NCBI GenBank assembly: GCA_047606825.1
Contig: JASGDY010000044.1
Span: forward strand, 1 to 24,401
Origin: Rhizosphaericola sp047606825
GTDB lineage: Bacteria > Bacteroidota > Bacteroidia > Chitinophagales > Chitinophagaceae
Direction of reading: 5' to 3'
Length of the DNA stretch: 24,401 nt
In this document: piece by piece, positions 7,876 to 15,813 of the stretch
How the letters are laid out: every line of letters begins with the position of its first letter
How positions within the stretch are numbered: position 1 is the stretch's first letter
Notes under the pieces: generated by a model
What the model saw: only the letters and a program-made list of their open reading frames with translations
Databases searched by the model: none
What the model was told of the DNA's origin: nothing
Position numbers and translations under genes: made by a program

Positions 7876-7883
7876 CAAATATA
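7876..7883 (-). promoter_or_regulatory. Candidate Bacteroidota -7 box for the desulfurase gene
   Basis: On the minus strand TATATTTG matches the TAnnTTTG consensus exactly, 13 bp before the ATG at 7862, which implies a very short leader. No clear TTTG sits at the expected -33 distance, so this is only a candidate. It lies inside the N-terminal extension of the longer open frame and supports the shorter start. Confidence 0.4.
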
Positions 7884-8076
7884 CAAAACAGCAAAAAATA
7901 AGCTGGCCACCAAACACAATATTTTTATCCAGCCTTTAAACTATTCTCCGAAAGCGGATAAAACAGCAAATCTACTCCCAAAATTATCAAGATACTATAC
8001 CGACAGACAGAAATCGGCATTGTAAATTATCCTTTTTTACGCGAAATCAAATAATTTCACATAATAAATCACAATC
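7884..8076. other. Gene-free spacer between island and pseudogene region
   Basis: I see no gene or strong motif here. A small hairpin (CCGA...TCGG, around 8000-8018) is not followed by a T-run. The right end near ATG 8077 is A/T-rich and may hold the promoter of the broken UPF0158-type gene. Confidence 0.35.
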
Positions 8077-8580
8077 ATGAGAGAACTATCCACCACGCAA
8101 TATCTCGACAAAATACTTCCCATCCTCTCTGTGGTAAAGGACGACAAAACTCAGCTTGCCAAAATCCTTGCATTTTTGGAACAAGAAATCATCCCGGAAA
8201 TCGAACAAGAGGAGGATGCAACAATCCCAGAAAAATATACTTCCCTTGTCCACTGCATAGCGCAAGACCTTGAAACGGGAATGACCTGCCATTTCAATCT
8301 CGACACACTCGAAACCGAGGCATTGCCGGAAAGCATATCGGAATATGAGGACATAACCGGATTTGACATAGAAATCCAGCACACAGAATGGGACAATGCC
8401 ATCACCATTGAGCCAATGGAATCGTCACAAGCCTTTAAAACAACGGAACGCTTTGCCCAACAACTGGACAACAACAAGGTAAAAGCAGGTTACTCGACAT
8501 TCTCCAACAACGCAAACCATTTGCACATTTCAACAGAACTTGCACCGTAAATTGTGGTCTTTTCCCTTTTTAATTATTTA
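8077..8580 (+). pseudogene. UPF0158-type protein gene, broken by two frameshifts
   Basis: The open frame 8077-8550 gives 157 residues. Its first 130 or so fit the UPF0158-type family seen in Bacteroidota: LDKILPILSVVKDDK, IPEKYTSLVHCIAQDLETGM, then ITIEPMESSQAFKTTERF. After LDNNKVK the frame loses similarity. From 8484 a -1 frame restores the expected end (SRLLDILQQRKPFAHFN), pointing to a lost A in the A-run at 8481-8484. After a second -1 shift near 8540 the sequence reads LHRKLWSF, similar to the usual YRxxWFDF end, and the piece between appears deleted. The family function is unknown. With two lesions and a missing segment this is probably a decaying gene, although a shortened product is possible. 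Confidence 0.65.
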
Positions 8581-8606
8581 CCCTACGTTCATAAACAATT
8601 CAGTAT

Positions 8607-9077
8607 ATGCTTTTACAATTCAAAATCCAGATTGAGGACATTTCCAAACCGCCCATATGGCGAAAGGTCTTGGTGCTTGACAGTTTTTCTTTTAAGCGGT
8701 TTCACTATGTCATACAAGCCCCATTTGGATGTGGGAAACTATTACTTGTACCAGTTTTCACCATAGGGATATGGTTCTGAACCTCAAATCGGGATTCCGG
8801 ACGGTTCGGGCTGGGGTGACGAAGAAATCCTTAACAGTACAAAACTGCAACTCTCCAAAATCTTTACTGCCAAAGGGCAAAAGCTTACGTATATCTACTA
8901 TTTCGGGGACGACTGGAGACACAAAATCACAATGGAAGATATGCAGGCACGGCAAAGAAAGCCGAATTGTTTGATGGCAAAGACGCTTACCCACCGGAAG
9001 ACTGCGGCGGTCCTTCGACTTCGCATATGGAAAATTTGGCTTTTTTGATACCGTTGGTTTCTGGGTCAATGGCGTAA
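8607..9077 (+). pseudogene. Plasmid pRiA4b ORF-3-like protein, pseudogene
   Basis: Three successive frames together spell a pRiA4b ORF-3-like protein. From ATG 8607 comes LQFKIQIEDISKPPIWRKVL, with VIQAPFG near 8715-8730. After a frameshift at about 8731-8737 comes NYYLYQFSP, then an in-frame TAG at 8764-8766, then GSGWGDEEILNS and YIYYFGDDWRHKITMED. After another shift near 8946 comes GTAKKAELFDGKDAYPPEDC, ending at TAA 9075-9077. The PPIWR, FGDDWRH and PPEDCGG motifs make the family firm. The function is not established. With at least two frameshifts and one stop it cannot make an intact product. It sits directly after the broken UPF0158-type gene. Confidence 0.8.
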
Positions 9078-9230
9078 TTGTAAGGGCTACGCAAGTCCGC
9101 TTCCAGCAACTGCGATTTTTTGAAAACAGTCTTGGCTATCTTCGTTCTGTAAAACGAAGAATGGCTGAGCTGGCAACCCTCAAACGAAACAGAAAGTCCA
9201 AACTCTCAGCAGGTGTCTGCCCTTTTTCCT
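9078..9230 (+). other. Remnant-like stretch without recognisable gene
   Basis: One frame stays open from 9081 to a TGA near 9237 and reads RRMAELATLKRNRKSKLSAG near its end, but it matches no family I recognise and has no start of its own. It may be the tail of the pRiA4b-like pseudogene or unrelated debris. Confidence 0.3.
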
Positions 9231-9259
9231 TTTGACTTATACCAAGTTGCGTAACTTCG
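9231..9259 (+). promoter_or_regulatory. Probable promoter of the MBL-fold gene
   Basis: TTTG at 9231-9234 and TAACTTCG at 9252-9259 resemble the Bacteroidota -33 and -7 boxes with a 17 bp spacer. The -7 box differs at one position from TAnnTTTG and the spacer is slightly short. A start of transcription near 9266 would give a leader of about 15 nt before ATG 9281. Confidence 0.45.
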
Positions 9260-9280
9260 TCGAAGAAAAAACGATTTGTT

Positions 9281-10066
9281 ATGCAAATAAGAACACCTTC
9301 TACTAATTCCATCGCAAAATATCTGTTCTTTTTTCTTGCGATATGCACGACTTCGCTGATATACGGCCAGACGACCGTATATACCTACAAGGATATCCGT
9401 GTGCAACCAATCACACACGCTACTTTCCAACTATGGTACGGCGGGAAATATTACCTCGTGGACCCGAGCGTGGAGACGAGCAAACTGGACGCACTCGCCG
9501 AACCGGACTATATCCTGTACACGGACATCCACGGCGACCACTTCAACCCCGACAACCTGAAAGCCTTGAAACTCAAACCCACAACGGTCATCATCGCTCC
9601 CGACGCTGTCCAAAAACTGATAGCAGCACAGATTCCGAACAAGACTTCTTCCGTAAAAGTATTGGCGAACGGTACATCGTTACAGCTCGGCAGCGTAAAA
9701 ATAGACGCAATCCCAATGTACAACCTCACACCTGAACGCTTAAAGTTCCACACTAAAGGGCGTGGGAACGGCTATGTCCTGCATCTCGGAAAATCGAATG
9801 TCTACATCAGCGGTGACACGGAAGACATTCCCGAAATGCGTGCGCTGAAAAACATCGACCTCGCTTTTCTCTGCATGAACCTTCCCTATACGATGGACAT
9901 CGACCAAGCCGCCAGTGCGGCATTGGCGTTCCAACCGAAAGTCGTCATTCCCTACCACTACCGTGGCCAGAACGGGCTGTCCGATGTACATGTATTCCAG
10001 CAAAAAGTCAACGCCGCCAACCCCAACATAAAAGTGGAACTCCTGCAATGGTATCCAGACAACTAA
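9281..10066 (+). CDS. Exported MBL-fold metallo-hydrolase (UlaG-like)
   Basis: The 261-residue protein begins with a signal peptide (KYLFFFLAICTTSLIYGQ), with cleavage likely after G29, so it acts outside the cytoplasm. The UlaG-like beta-lactamase fold follows: THATFQLWYGGKYYLVDP at 45-62, YTDIHGDHFNP at 80-90, SGDTEDIPEM at 177-186 and VIPYHYRG at 222-229. The metal motif reads D-x-H-x-D-H (82-87), so the first histidine of the usual HxHxDH is aspartate; related exported hydrolases seem to share this, so it is probably not a defect. The substrate is unknown. The gene stands alone, with a probable promoter close upstream and a terminator shared with the convergent susD gene. GC is clearly higher than in the island before it. 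Confidence 0.85.
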   Translation: MQIRTPSTNSIAKYLFFFLAICTTSLIYGQTTVYTYKDIRVQPITHATFQLWYGGKYYLVDPSVETSKLDALAEPDYILYTDIHGDHFNPDNLKALKLKPTTVIIAPDAVQKLIAAQIPNKTSSVKVLANGTSLQLGSVKIDAIPMYNLTPERLKFHTKGRGNGYVLHLGKSNVYISGDTEDIPEMRALKNIDLAFLCMNLPYTMDIDQAASAALAFQPKVVIPYHYRGQNGLSDVHVFQQKVNAANPNIKVELLQWYPDN

Positions 10067-10147
10067 AACGACATTTGAAAATAAACCTTGGATTATACGT
10101 TGTTCATAGCCGGAAAAACCGATTTACAGACTATACAATACCTAAAA

Positions 10148-10186
10148 AAAACACGCGCCCCAATTGAGACGAGGCGCGTGTTTTTC
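10148..10186. terminator. Bidirectional rho-independent terminator
   Basis: ACACGCGCC (10151-10159) pairs with GGCGCGTGT (10173-10181) around a 13-nt loop. An A-run on the left and a T-run on the right make it work on both strands. It separates the converging MBL-fold and susD genes. Confidence 0.88.
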
Positions 10187-10206
10187 ATGTACATCCTTAA
10201 TAGAAA

Positions 10207-11928
10207 TCAATATCCAGGATTCTGGGTCAGGACACCAGACGACCTGTCAAGTTCCTGTTGAGGAACGGGAAAGACATTGTCTTTTGCCGTATTGAACGTA
10301 ATCGACGAGGATGCCGAAACATAGTTTTTCTCGAAATTCATGTAGCTTTCCAGTGTGGTCTTGGCAATACCCCAACGCACGAGGTCAAAAAAGCGCTGCC
10401 CTTCAAGTGCCAGTTCCAAGCGACGCTCAAACCTGATTGCATTCCTTGCATAGTCCGCGTCTGAGAAAGCGGTATAAGCCTTGACATTATACGCAGCGGC
10501 AGAGCTGCCATTGACCGTCAATCCCGGCAGGTTCGCAGCGCGCGTCCGCACGTCGTTCACCCGCGCCAGCGCATAAGCAAGGTCTCCCGTCTCCACCGCA
10601 CACTCGGCAGCCATTAAATAAACATCCGCCAGACGGATCACGTTAACAGCCATTGCATTGATTGCCTCCGTGCCAGCGACCACGTTCCCGGTAAAATCGG
10701 CTTTGTCAATCTGCTGTTTTTTGGAGACAAAAGGACCGCTAAACGCAGGATCGCGCATCCATGCATCACCTGGAAAAGTCCCCCAGTCCCTAAACGGTAT
10801 GCCTCTCCTGCCGACCGTATAGTCCAGCCGTGGGTCAAATGCGATAGTCTGGTCCACCTGGTAGTTGGTTTTGGCTGTTCCTGCCAGACCAAGGTCGGAT
10901 TTGTATGGATTGTCCCTATACGATCCGTCTAATAACGGCAACCCGTTCGCATCCACTTTGTAGGCATTCACCAAGTCCACCGATGGTTGGTAAAATCCGC
11001 AACAACTGATGGGCGCGCTACCATATAGACCAGCAAGCATGTCACCGACATTAGCATTGTCGCCGCTACCGTCAGGATTGATGATATGTTCCGAAACAAA
11101 TATGGCTTCGGATCCGTTTTGTCCAGTAATGGAGAAATTATTGCGGAAATCCAGACTTGTCAATGCGGGTTTATTGTCTATCACATCCTTAAACAGCGTG
11201 AGCGCACCGGCATAGTTTTTTTGGTAGAGATACACTTTGCCCAGATAAGACTCAGCGGCGTACTTGTCGCACCTGCCAATATCACCCAACGGTTTGTCAT
11301 AGTCAAGATTGGCAACGGCAAACTGCAAATCCTCAATAATCTTGGGGTAGACGGTCGTAGTGTCATTTTTTACGTTCTTGGCATCATCGACGCTCATCGT
11401 CTCGTCTATGTAAGGTATATTTTTGAATACTCTCCACAGATAAAAGTAATAATGGGCACGCAGCATCTTCGCTTCTGCTTGCACCTGTTGTGCACGTGCG
11501 TCGCTTAGTTTGTCGTCCGAATCTCCGGATTGCAGTTCACTCAACAAACTCAAAGTCGTGTTGCAGCGGGCAATGCCTTCATAATAGTTGGTCCACATAG
11601 TAGGCAACTGGTCATTGGCACTGTTGGGTTTATGCAACTCTATATCGTTCATCAGGCTTTGGTCCTGATTAGAACTCCCTTTGTGGGCATTGTCACTAGC
11701 AACCTCTCCAAACAACCACTGGCTCGGAGCCGATGCGTAGTTGCCCCACGTGCCGCTGATATTGCCATTCATCAATCCATAAGCCGCTATCAGAGCCGCC
11801 TCCACACCATTGGAACTAACAAGCTGGGTATTTGAAATGGTGGCCTGCGGTTCAGTTTCAAGGAACTTCTTTCCGCACGACAGTACCATCAATAAACTTC
11901 CCAATATGATTAAAGAATTTTTCTTCAT
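10207..11928 (-). CDS. RagB/SusD family nutrient-uptake outer-membrane lipoprotein
   Basis: The 573-residue protein has a lipoprotein signal MKKNSLIILGSLLMVLSCGK with acylated C18, then FLETEPQATISN, the usual SusD opening. Mid-protein there are TPR-like helices, for example YAAESYLGKVYLYQKNYAGALTLF. Its end, RRLELALEGQRFFDLVRWG followed by FPVPQQELDRSSGVLTQNPGY, is diagnostic of the family. SusD caps the SusC transporter and captures a glycan or other polymer on the cell surface. It lies 30 bp after susC on the same strand, in the normal order. The end of its transcript is the terminator at 10148-10186. No glycoside hydrolase, sigma or anti-sigma gene is visible beside the pair, so the substrate cannot be named. 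Confidence 0.93.
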   Translation of the reverse strand: MKKNSLIILGSLLMVLSCGKKFLETEPQATISNTQLVSSNGVEAALIAAYGLMNGNISGTWGNYASAPSQWLFGEVASDNAHKGSSNQDQSLMNDIELHKPNSANDQLPTMWTNYYEGIARCNTTLSLLSELQSGDSDDKLSDARAQQVQAEAKMLRAHYYFYLWRVFKNIPYIDETMSVDDAKNVKNDTTTVYPKIIEDLQFAVANLDYDKPLGDIGRCDKYAAESYLGKVYLYQKNYAGALTLFKDVIDNKPALTSLDFRNNFSITGQNGSEAIFVSEHIINPDGSGDNANVGDMLAGLYGSAPISCCGFYQPSVDLVNAYKVDANGLPLLDGSYRDNPYKSDLGLAGTAKTNYQVDQTIAFDPRLDYTVGRRGIPFRDWGTFPGDAWMRDPAFSGPFVSKKQQIDKADFTGNVVAGTEAINAMAVNVIRLADVYLMAAECAVETGDLAYALARVNDVRTRAANLPGLTVNGSSAAAYNVKAYTAFSDADYARNAIRFERRLELALEGQRFFDLVRWGIAKTTLESYMNFEKNYVSASSSITFNTAKDNVFPVPQQELDRSSGVLTQNPGY

Positions 11929-11958
11929 GACGTATTCAATTTTAAATTAATACAAAAA

Positions 11959-14900
11959 TTAGAATGTAACATTTACCCCAAACATATATTGGCGCGCGGC
12001 CGGATATACACCCAGGTCTACTCCTGGCGCCGTGTACGTCCCCTGTACAGAGGACACTTCAGGATCCAGTCCTGAATAATTGGTAATCGTAAACAAATTG
12101 GTAGCTCCCAGATACACGCGAAAGCTGCGTATGTACTTGCTGATTTGGTTCTTGGAACTGAACGTATAGCCTATCTGTATATTTTTCATCCGCAGATAAC
12201 TACCGTCCTGCACGTAATAGCTATTGGATGCCAACTCATAGGACGACGGGTTTTTGTATGGCGAAGGGACCGAGCTTCCCGTATTGGTAGTACTCCAGGC
12301 ATCGAGCAGCCGTGTACTGATGGCACCGTCAAATGCATTGAAATCGGTATAATACCTCGTGGCGTCAAATATTTGGTTTTTGTAGGAACCGTTGAAGAAC
12401 ATCAGAACGTCAAAGTTTTTGTAGGACGCGTTAAAATTGATGGAGTAGATAAACTTGGGATAGGGATTGCCAATAATCGTCCTGTCGTTGGCATCAACGA
12501 CGCCGTCCGGCGTACCGTCAGCTCCTGAAACATCTGCATATTTCAGCCCTCCCACACGCGCACCGTCATAATGCGGCGACGCGTCAATATCCTCTTGGCT
12601 CTGGTAGATACCCGTTACCTTGTAGCCGTAAAATGCACCCATTGGTTGTCCCGGCATCAAAATGGAAGGCGACAGGCTCCTGACACTGTACATAATCTGG
12701 TTGCTGACAGTAGGAGCCAGTTCCACCACCTTATTGACGTTTCGGGACAGGCTCACACCCAAGTCAAACTTAAAGGCATCTTTCGTGACATAGGAACCCA
12801 GATAATGGTATGTCAGGGCTACTTCGAACCCGTTGTTGCTCATCGTTCCCACATTAACCCAAGGAGAACCTCCACCGCCTACGGCCTGCGATGGCAACGG
12901 GACGGGGTAGAGCATGTCGCTCGTCTTCTTGTTGTACACATCAAACGTTCCGTCGAGTACATTGCCAAAAAGAGTGAAGTCCAACCCCACGTTCCATGAC
13001 TTCAAGGCTTCCCATTTGATGTCTGGATTATCGTAGCTATTGGTCCACACGCCGCTGGACAACGCCGTACCATTGATGGGATAGGACGACTGGGTGATAG
13101 TTGACTGGTAGAGACGCAAATACTGGAACGCAGGAATGGACTGGTTGCCTGTCTCTCCATATCCTGCACGTAGTTTCAGGTCGTCAATCCAGCGGATGCT
13201 TTGCATAAACTTTTCTTTGGAGACGCGCCATGCGATACTGGCAGCCGGGAAATTGCCGTACTTATGCAACGGCCCAAACACGGACGAGCCATCCCGGCGT
13301 ATCGTTGCAGACAGCAGGTACTTATCCATAAAGGCGTAATCCACTCTTCCAAAAAGAGAAAACAACCTACTGTTTCCCCCATAGCTGTTAGGCGATTTAT
13401 TGGTTGTCGCCGCAGCCAAATAATAGTAGTTGAGGTCGCCAAACACAAAGAAGCCATTGCCTGTCCCCGTCAACGTATGTTCGTTGTGCTTGACGGCTTC
13501 GGAACCGACCATCACGGTAAGGTCATGCCTGTTGTTGAATCGGTGTTTAAAGGTTGCCGTATTCGTCCACGTTCCGTCAAAGGTATAACCGGCGCCTTCC
13601 GTCAAGGGGTTGTTGGTATAGTTTCCCTCTGAAAATTCCGGATTGGGATAACCTATAGTTTTCCAGCGATAGTTGTTGTACCCGACACCATAGCTTGTTC
13701 TGAGATTCAGCCCGTCAATGATCGTCAAGTCGGCAAACGCATTGCCGAAAAAACGGCTATTGCTGCTTTTGTTGTCCTTGGCTCTATAAAGTACCGCCAA
13801 TGGATTTTCCGCGTTACCCAATTTGTCACCCTTGGTTCCAGCGAAATTACCCATGATATCATAGACTGGAATAATGGTCTGGATACGATATGCCCAACCT
13901 ATAGGCGAACCTTCACCTATGTACTGGCCAGGCACGTTGACATTGGTGGCAAATCCATAACCTTCATCGTAGCTATACTGAAAATTTTCCCCCAGATTTA
14001 AGCGTCCGTTCAAAACGGTGAAACTGGTATTGGCGCGCAGGTTATACCTTTTGAACCCGGTGTATTTAATGATACCGTCCTGCTTAAGATAGCCTCCGCC
14101 GACGGCATAAGAAGAGTTTTCTCCGCCACCAAGGATACCCAGCTGGTAGTTCTGTATAGGTGCGGCATGCGTAATTGCGTCGAACCAGTCCGTGCCTGAC
14201 TGGTTGGCTTTTGTGATTTGGTAAAACGTGGACGCATCCTGCGTATAGCGGTATTTGGAAGGATCGGCATCGTCTGCCGTAATTTTCTGCCCTGTTACGC
14301 TTCCTGCCAACAGATATTCCGGCAAGGTCGGATTGTTAGGGTCACTACCATAATTGGATCCCGTGGTGCCGTCCAGTCCAGGTGTTTTTTGCGGATCGTT
14401 GGTCACATTGGCATTGTTCCATGCGGCGTATTGGTATTCCGCATATTGCATAGGTGTCATGAATTGAGGAAAAGAACCTTTGTTAGGCCGCTGTGTACCA
14501 TAATACATATCGAGGGAGACTTTGGGTTCACCGTTTTTGCGTCCTTTTTTTGTCGTGACGATAACCACGCCATTATTGGCACGTGAACCGTAAATAGACG
14601 CTGCGGACGCATCTTTCAATACCTGCATACTCTCGATATCGTTGGAATTGAGCCAACTCAGGTTACCTGTAAAAGGCATACCGTCGATAATATACAAAGG
14701 ATCGTTGTTGTTGATCGTACTGTTGCCTCTGATACGAATCTGGGGCGTAGCGCCGGGCGAACCATCATTGATAATCTGGACACCAAGTGCCTTGCCCTGC
14801 AAAGCTTCCACCGGACTTGCCGCAGGCTGGGCTTTCACATCGCCCATGTTGACCACGGAAACGGCACCGGTGACGTCTTTCTTTTTCTGGGTACCGTAAC

Positions 14901-15255
14901 CCACCACGACGACTTGTTCAAGCTGGGTCACCTGTTCGTGCAGCAATACGGTACCGATGTCGGACCTGCCCGAGATGGCAACAGTTTTGGCATAATAACC
15001 ACCGCCAGAAAAGTCCAGTTCGGTTGCATTGTTCGGGACATTCAATGAAAACGCGCCATTGTCATCCGTTACAGCAACAGTGGAATCACCCCTTATATGG
15101 ACTGAAATCCCCGATAAAGGTTGGTTACTCGTAGAATCGGACACTTTACCAATTACTACCTTTTGCGCATGAGCAGCAGTTGTGAAGAGCATGAGGGCAA
15201 AAGCGAAAACGTTTTTCCATGCAGTAGAGCGAACTCTTTGATTTTTTGGCATCAT
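11959..15255 (-). CDS. SusC/RagA family TonB-linked outer-membrane transporter
   Basis: The 1098-residue protein has a signal peptide to about residue 31 (FAFALMLFTTAAHAQ). A carboxypeptidase-regulatory-like domain follows at about 32-110 (VIGKVSDSTSNQPLSGISV), then the SusC signature VVVGYGTQKKKDVTGAVS, then a plug with NSTINNNDPLYIIDGMP and ASAASIYGSRANNGVVIVTT. The rest is a 22-strand-type barrel ending in an aromatic residue (YMFGVNVTF). It imports ligand with the SusD partner 30 bp downstream, driven by TonB. No STN domain is present, so it is not wired to an anti-sigma factor through that domain. ATG occurs twice in a row at the start (15255 and 15252). A long leader with palindromes precedes it. 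Confidence 0.95.
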   Translation of the reverse strand: MMPKNQRVRSTAWKNVFAFALMLFTTAAHAQKVVIGKVSDSTSNQPLSGISVHIRGDSTVAVTDDNGAFSLNVPNNATELDFSGGGYYAKTVAISGRSDIGTVLLHEQVTQLEQVVVVGYGTQKKKDVTGAVSVVNMGDVKAQPAASPVEALQGKALGVQIINDGSPGATPQIRIRGNSTINNNDPLYIIDGMPFTGNLSWLNSNDIESMQVLKDASAASIYGSRANNGVVIVTTKKGRKNGEPKVSLDMYYGTQRPNKGSFPQFMTPMQYAEYQYAAWNNANVTNDPQKTPGLDGTTGSNYGSDPNNPTLPEYLLAGSVTGQKITADDADPSKYRYTQDASTFYQITKANQSGTDWFDAITHAAPIQNYQLGILGGGENSSYAVGGGYLKQDGIIKYTGFKRYNLRANTSFTVLNGRLNLGENFQYSYDEGYGFATNVNVPGQYIGEGSPIGWAYRIQTIIPVYDIMGNFAGTKGDKLGNAENPLAVLYRAKDNKSSNSRFFGNAFADLTIIDGLNLRTSYGVGYNNYRWKTIGYPNPEFSEGNYTNNPLTEGAGYTFDGTWTNTATFKHRFNNRHDLTVMVGSEAVKHNEHTLTGTGNGFFVFGDLNYYYLAAATTNKSPNSYGGNSRLFSLFGRVDYAFMDKYLLSATIRRDGSSVFGPLHKYGNFPAASIAWRVSKEKFMQSIRWIDDLKLRAGYGETGNQSIPAFQYLRLYQSTITQSSYPINGTALSSGVWTNSYDNPDIKWEALKSWNVGLDFTLFGNVLDGTFDVYNKKTSDMLYPVPLPSQAVGGGGSPWVNVGTMSNNGFEVALTYHYLGSYVTKDAFKFDLGVSLSRNVNKVVELAPTVSNQIMYSVRSLSPSILMPGQPMGAFYGYKVTGIYQSQEDIDASPHYDGARVGGLKYADVSGADGTPDGVVDANDRTIIGNPYPKFIYSINFNASYKNFDVLMFFNGSYKNQIFDATRYYTDFNAFDGAISTRLLDAWSTTNTGSSVPSPYKNPSSYELASNSYYVQDGSYLRMKNIQIGYTFSSKNQISKYIRSFRVYLGATNLFTITNYSGLDPEVSSVQGTYTAPGVDLGVYPAARQYMFGVNVTF

Positions 15256-15336
15256 TCAGCTTATAATTTTGGATGAAAAAAATGGTCTTTAGCAATCAAT
15301 AAAAATATATCTACAGCCCAATGTCGTTAACATTGA

Positions 15337-15366
15337 TTGTTTGTCTAGCTTAAGCTAGACAAACAA
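15337..15366. repeat. Perfect 30-bp palindrome in the susC leader
   Basis: Fifteen bases on each side of the centre between 15351 and 15352 pair perfectly; the core is TCTAGCTTAAGCTAGA. It is too compact for a loop-forming terminator and has no T-run. It overlaps the next palindrome by 5 bp. Confidence 0.85.
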
Positions 15367-15383
15367 CGGCGGCCGCCGTTGTT
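15362..15383. repeat. GC-rich 22-bp palindrome in the susC leader
   Basis: The stretch is self-complementary around GGCGGCCGCC. It overlaps the palindrome to its left by 5 bp and the hairpin to its right by 3 bp, so in RNA the three cannot all be fully formed at once. Confidence 0.8.
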
Positions 15384-15404
15384 GCGGGTGGCAACACCCA
15401 CAAC
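15381..15404. repeat. Hairpin with GCAA tetraloop in the susC leader
   Basis: On the plus strand GTTG-c-GGGTG pairs with CACCC-a-CAAC around the loop GCAA, with one C/A mismatch. The complement, which is what the susC transcript carries, has a TTGC loop. It is the third of the adjoining palindromes. Confidence 0.65.
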
Positions 15405-15613
15405 CATATAAAAACATTAGGTTAATGATTAGTCCGTTTTCAAAACGTTGCTGTCAAACTATAGGTATTTTCAAGGCGTTTTTCGGAATGGTAGCAATAA
15501 GAAAACCATTTAGAACCAAGTCGGCAAACCCTACATTACCATGTGTCCATTTGAAACCTTCCTAACAAGCAAGCATCTTCTAATCATATAACATATTTTT
15601 ACCAATCGTCGAC

Positions 15614-15643
15614 CAAAGATAGTACTTTTAATAAACGAACAAA
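15614..15643 (-). promoter_or_regulatory. Bacteroidota-type promoter for susCD
   Basis: On the minus strand TTTG (15643-15640) is followed 18 bp later by TATCTTTG (15621-15614), an exact TAnnTTTG. Transcription would begin near 15607, giving a leader of about 350 nt before the susC ATG. The surroundings are strongly A/T-rich. I saw no other promoter as good between 15256 and 15813. Confidence 0.7.
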
Positions 15644-15813
15644 ACATTTTTTAAGTTTTTTTAACTTTTTTATAAAAATACAAGTGCAGCAGTAAATCGT
15701 ATGTGGCGATATCTACAAACGGCAATAGCGACAATTAGCCAGCCACGTCTAAAACGAGACCGGCTATTTATTGCCGCAAGAAGCATGACGATTCTCAATA
15801 AAAATCGCGCTTT
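15644..15813. other. Spacer between TonB receptor 3' end and susC promoter
   Basis: This holds an A/T-rich tract around 15640-15685 upstream of the susC promoter. A weak imperfect hairpin (around 15735-15765, TAGCC arms) could help end the receptor transcript, but it lacks a clear T-run. Confidence 0.3.

Noticed and set aside
7863..7919. N-terminal extension of the desulfurase
   Set aside because: The added 19 residues are unlike any desulfurase start and cover the likely -7 box at 7876-7883.
15735..15765. Possible terminator after the TonB receptor gene
   Set aside because: The stem is interrupted and there is no T-run on the proper strand.
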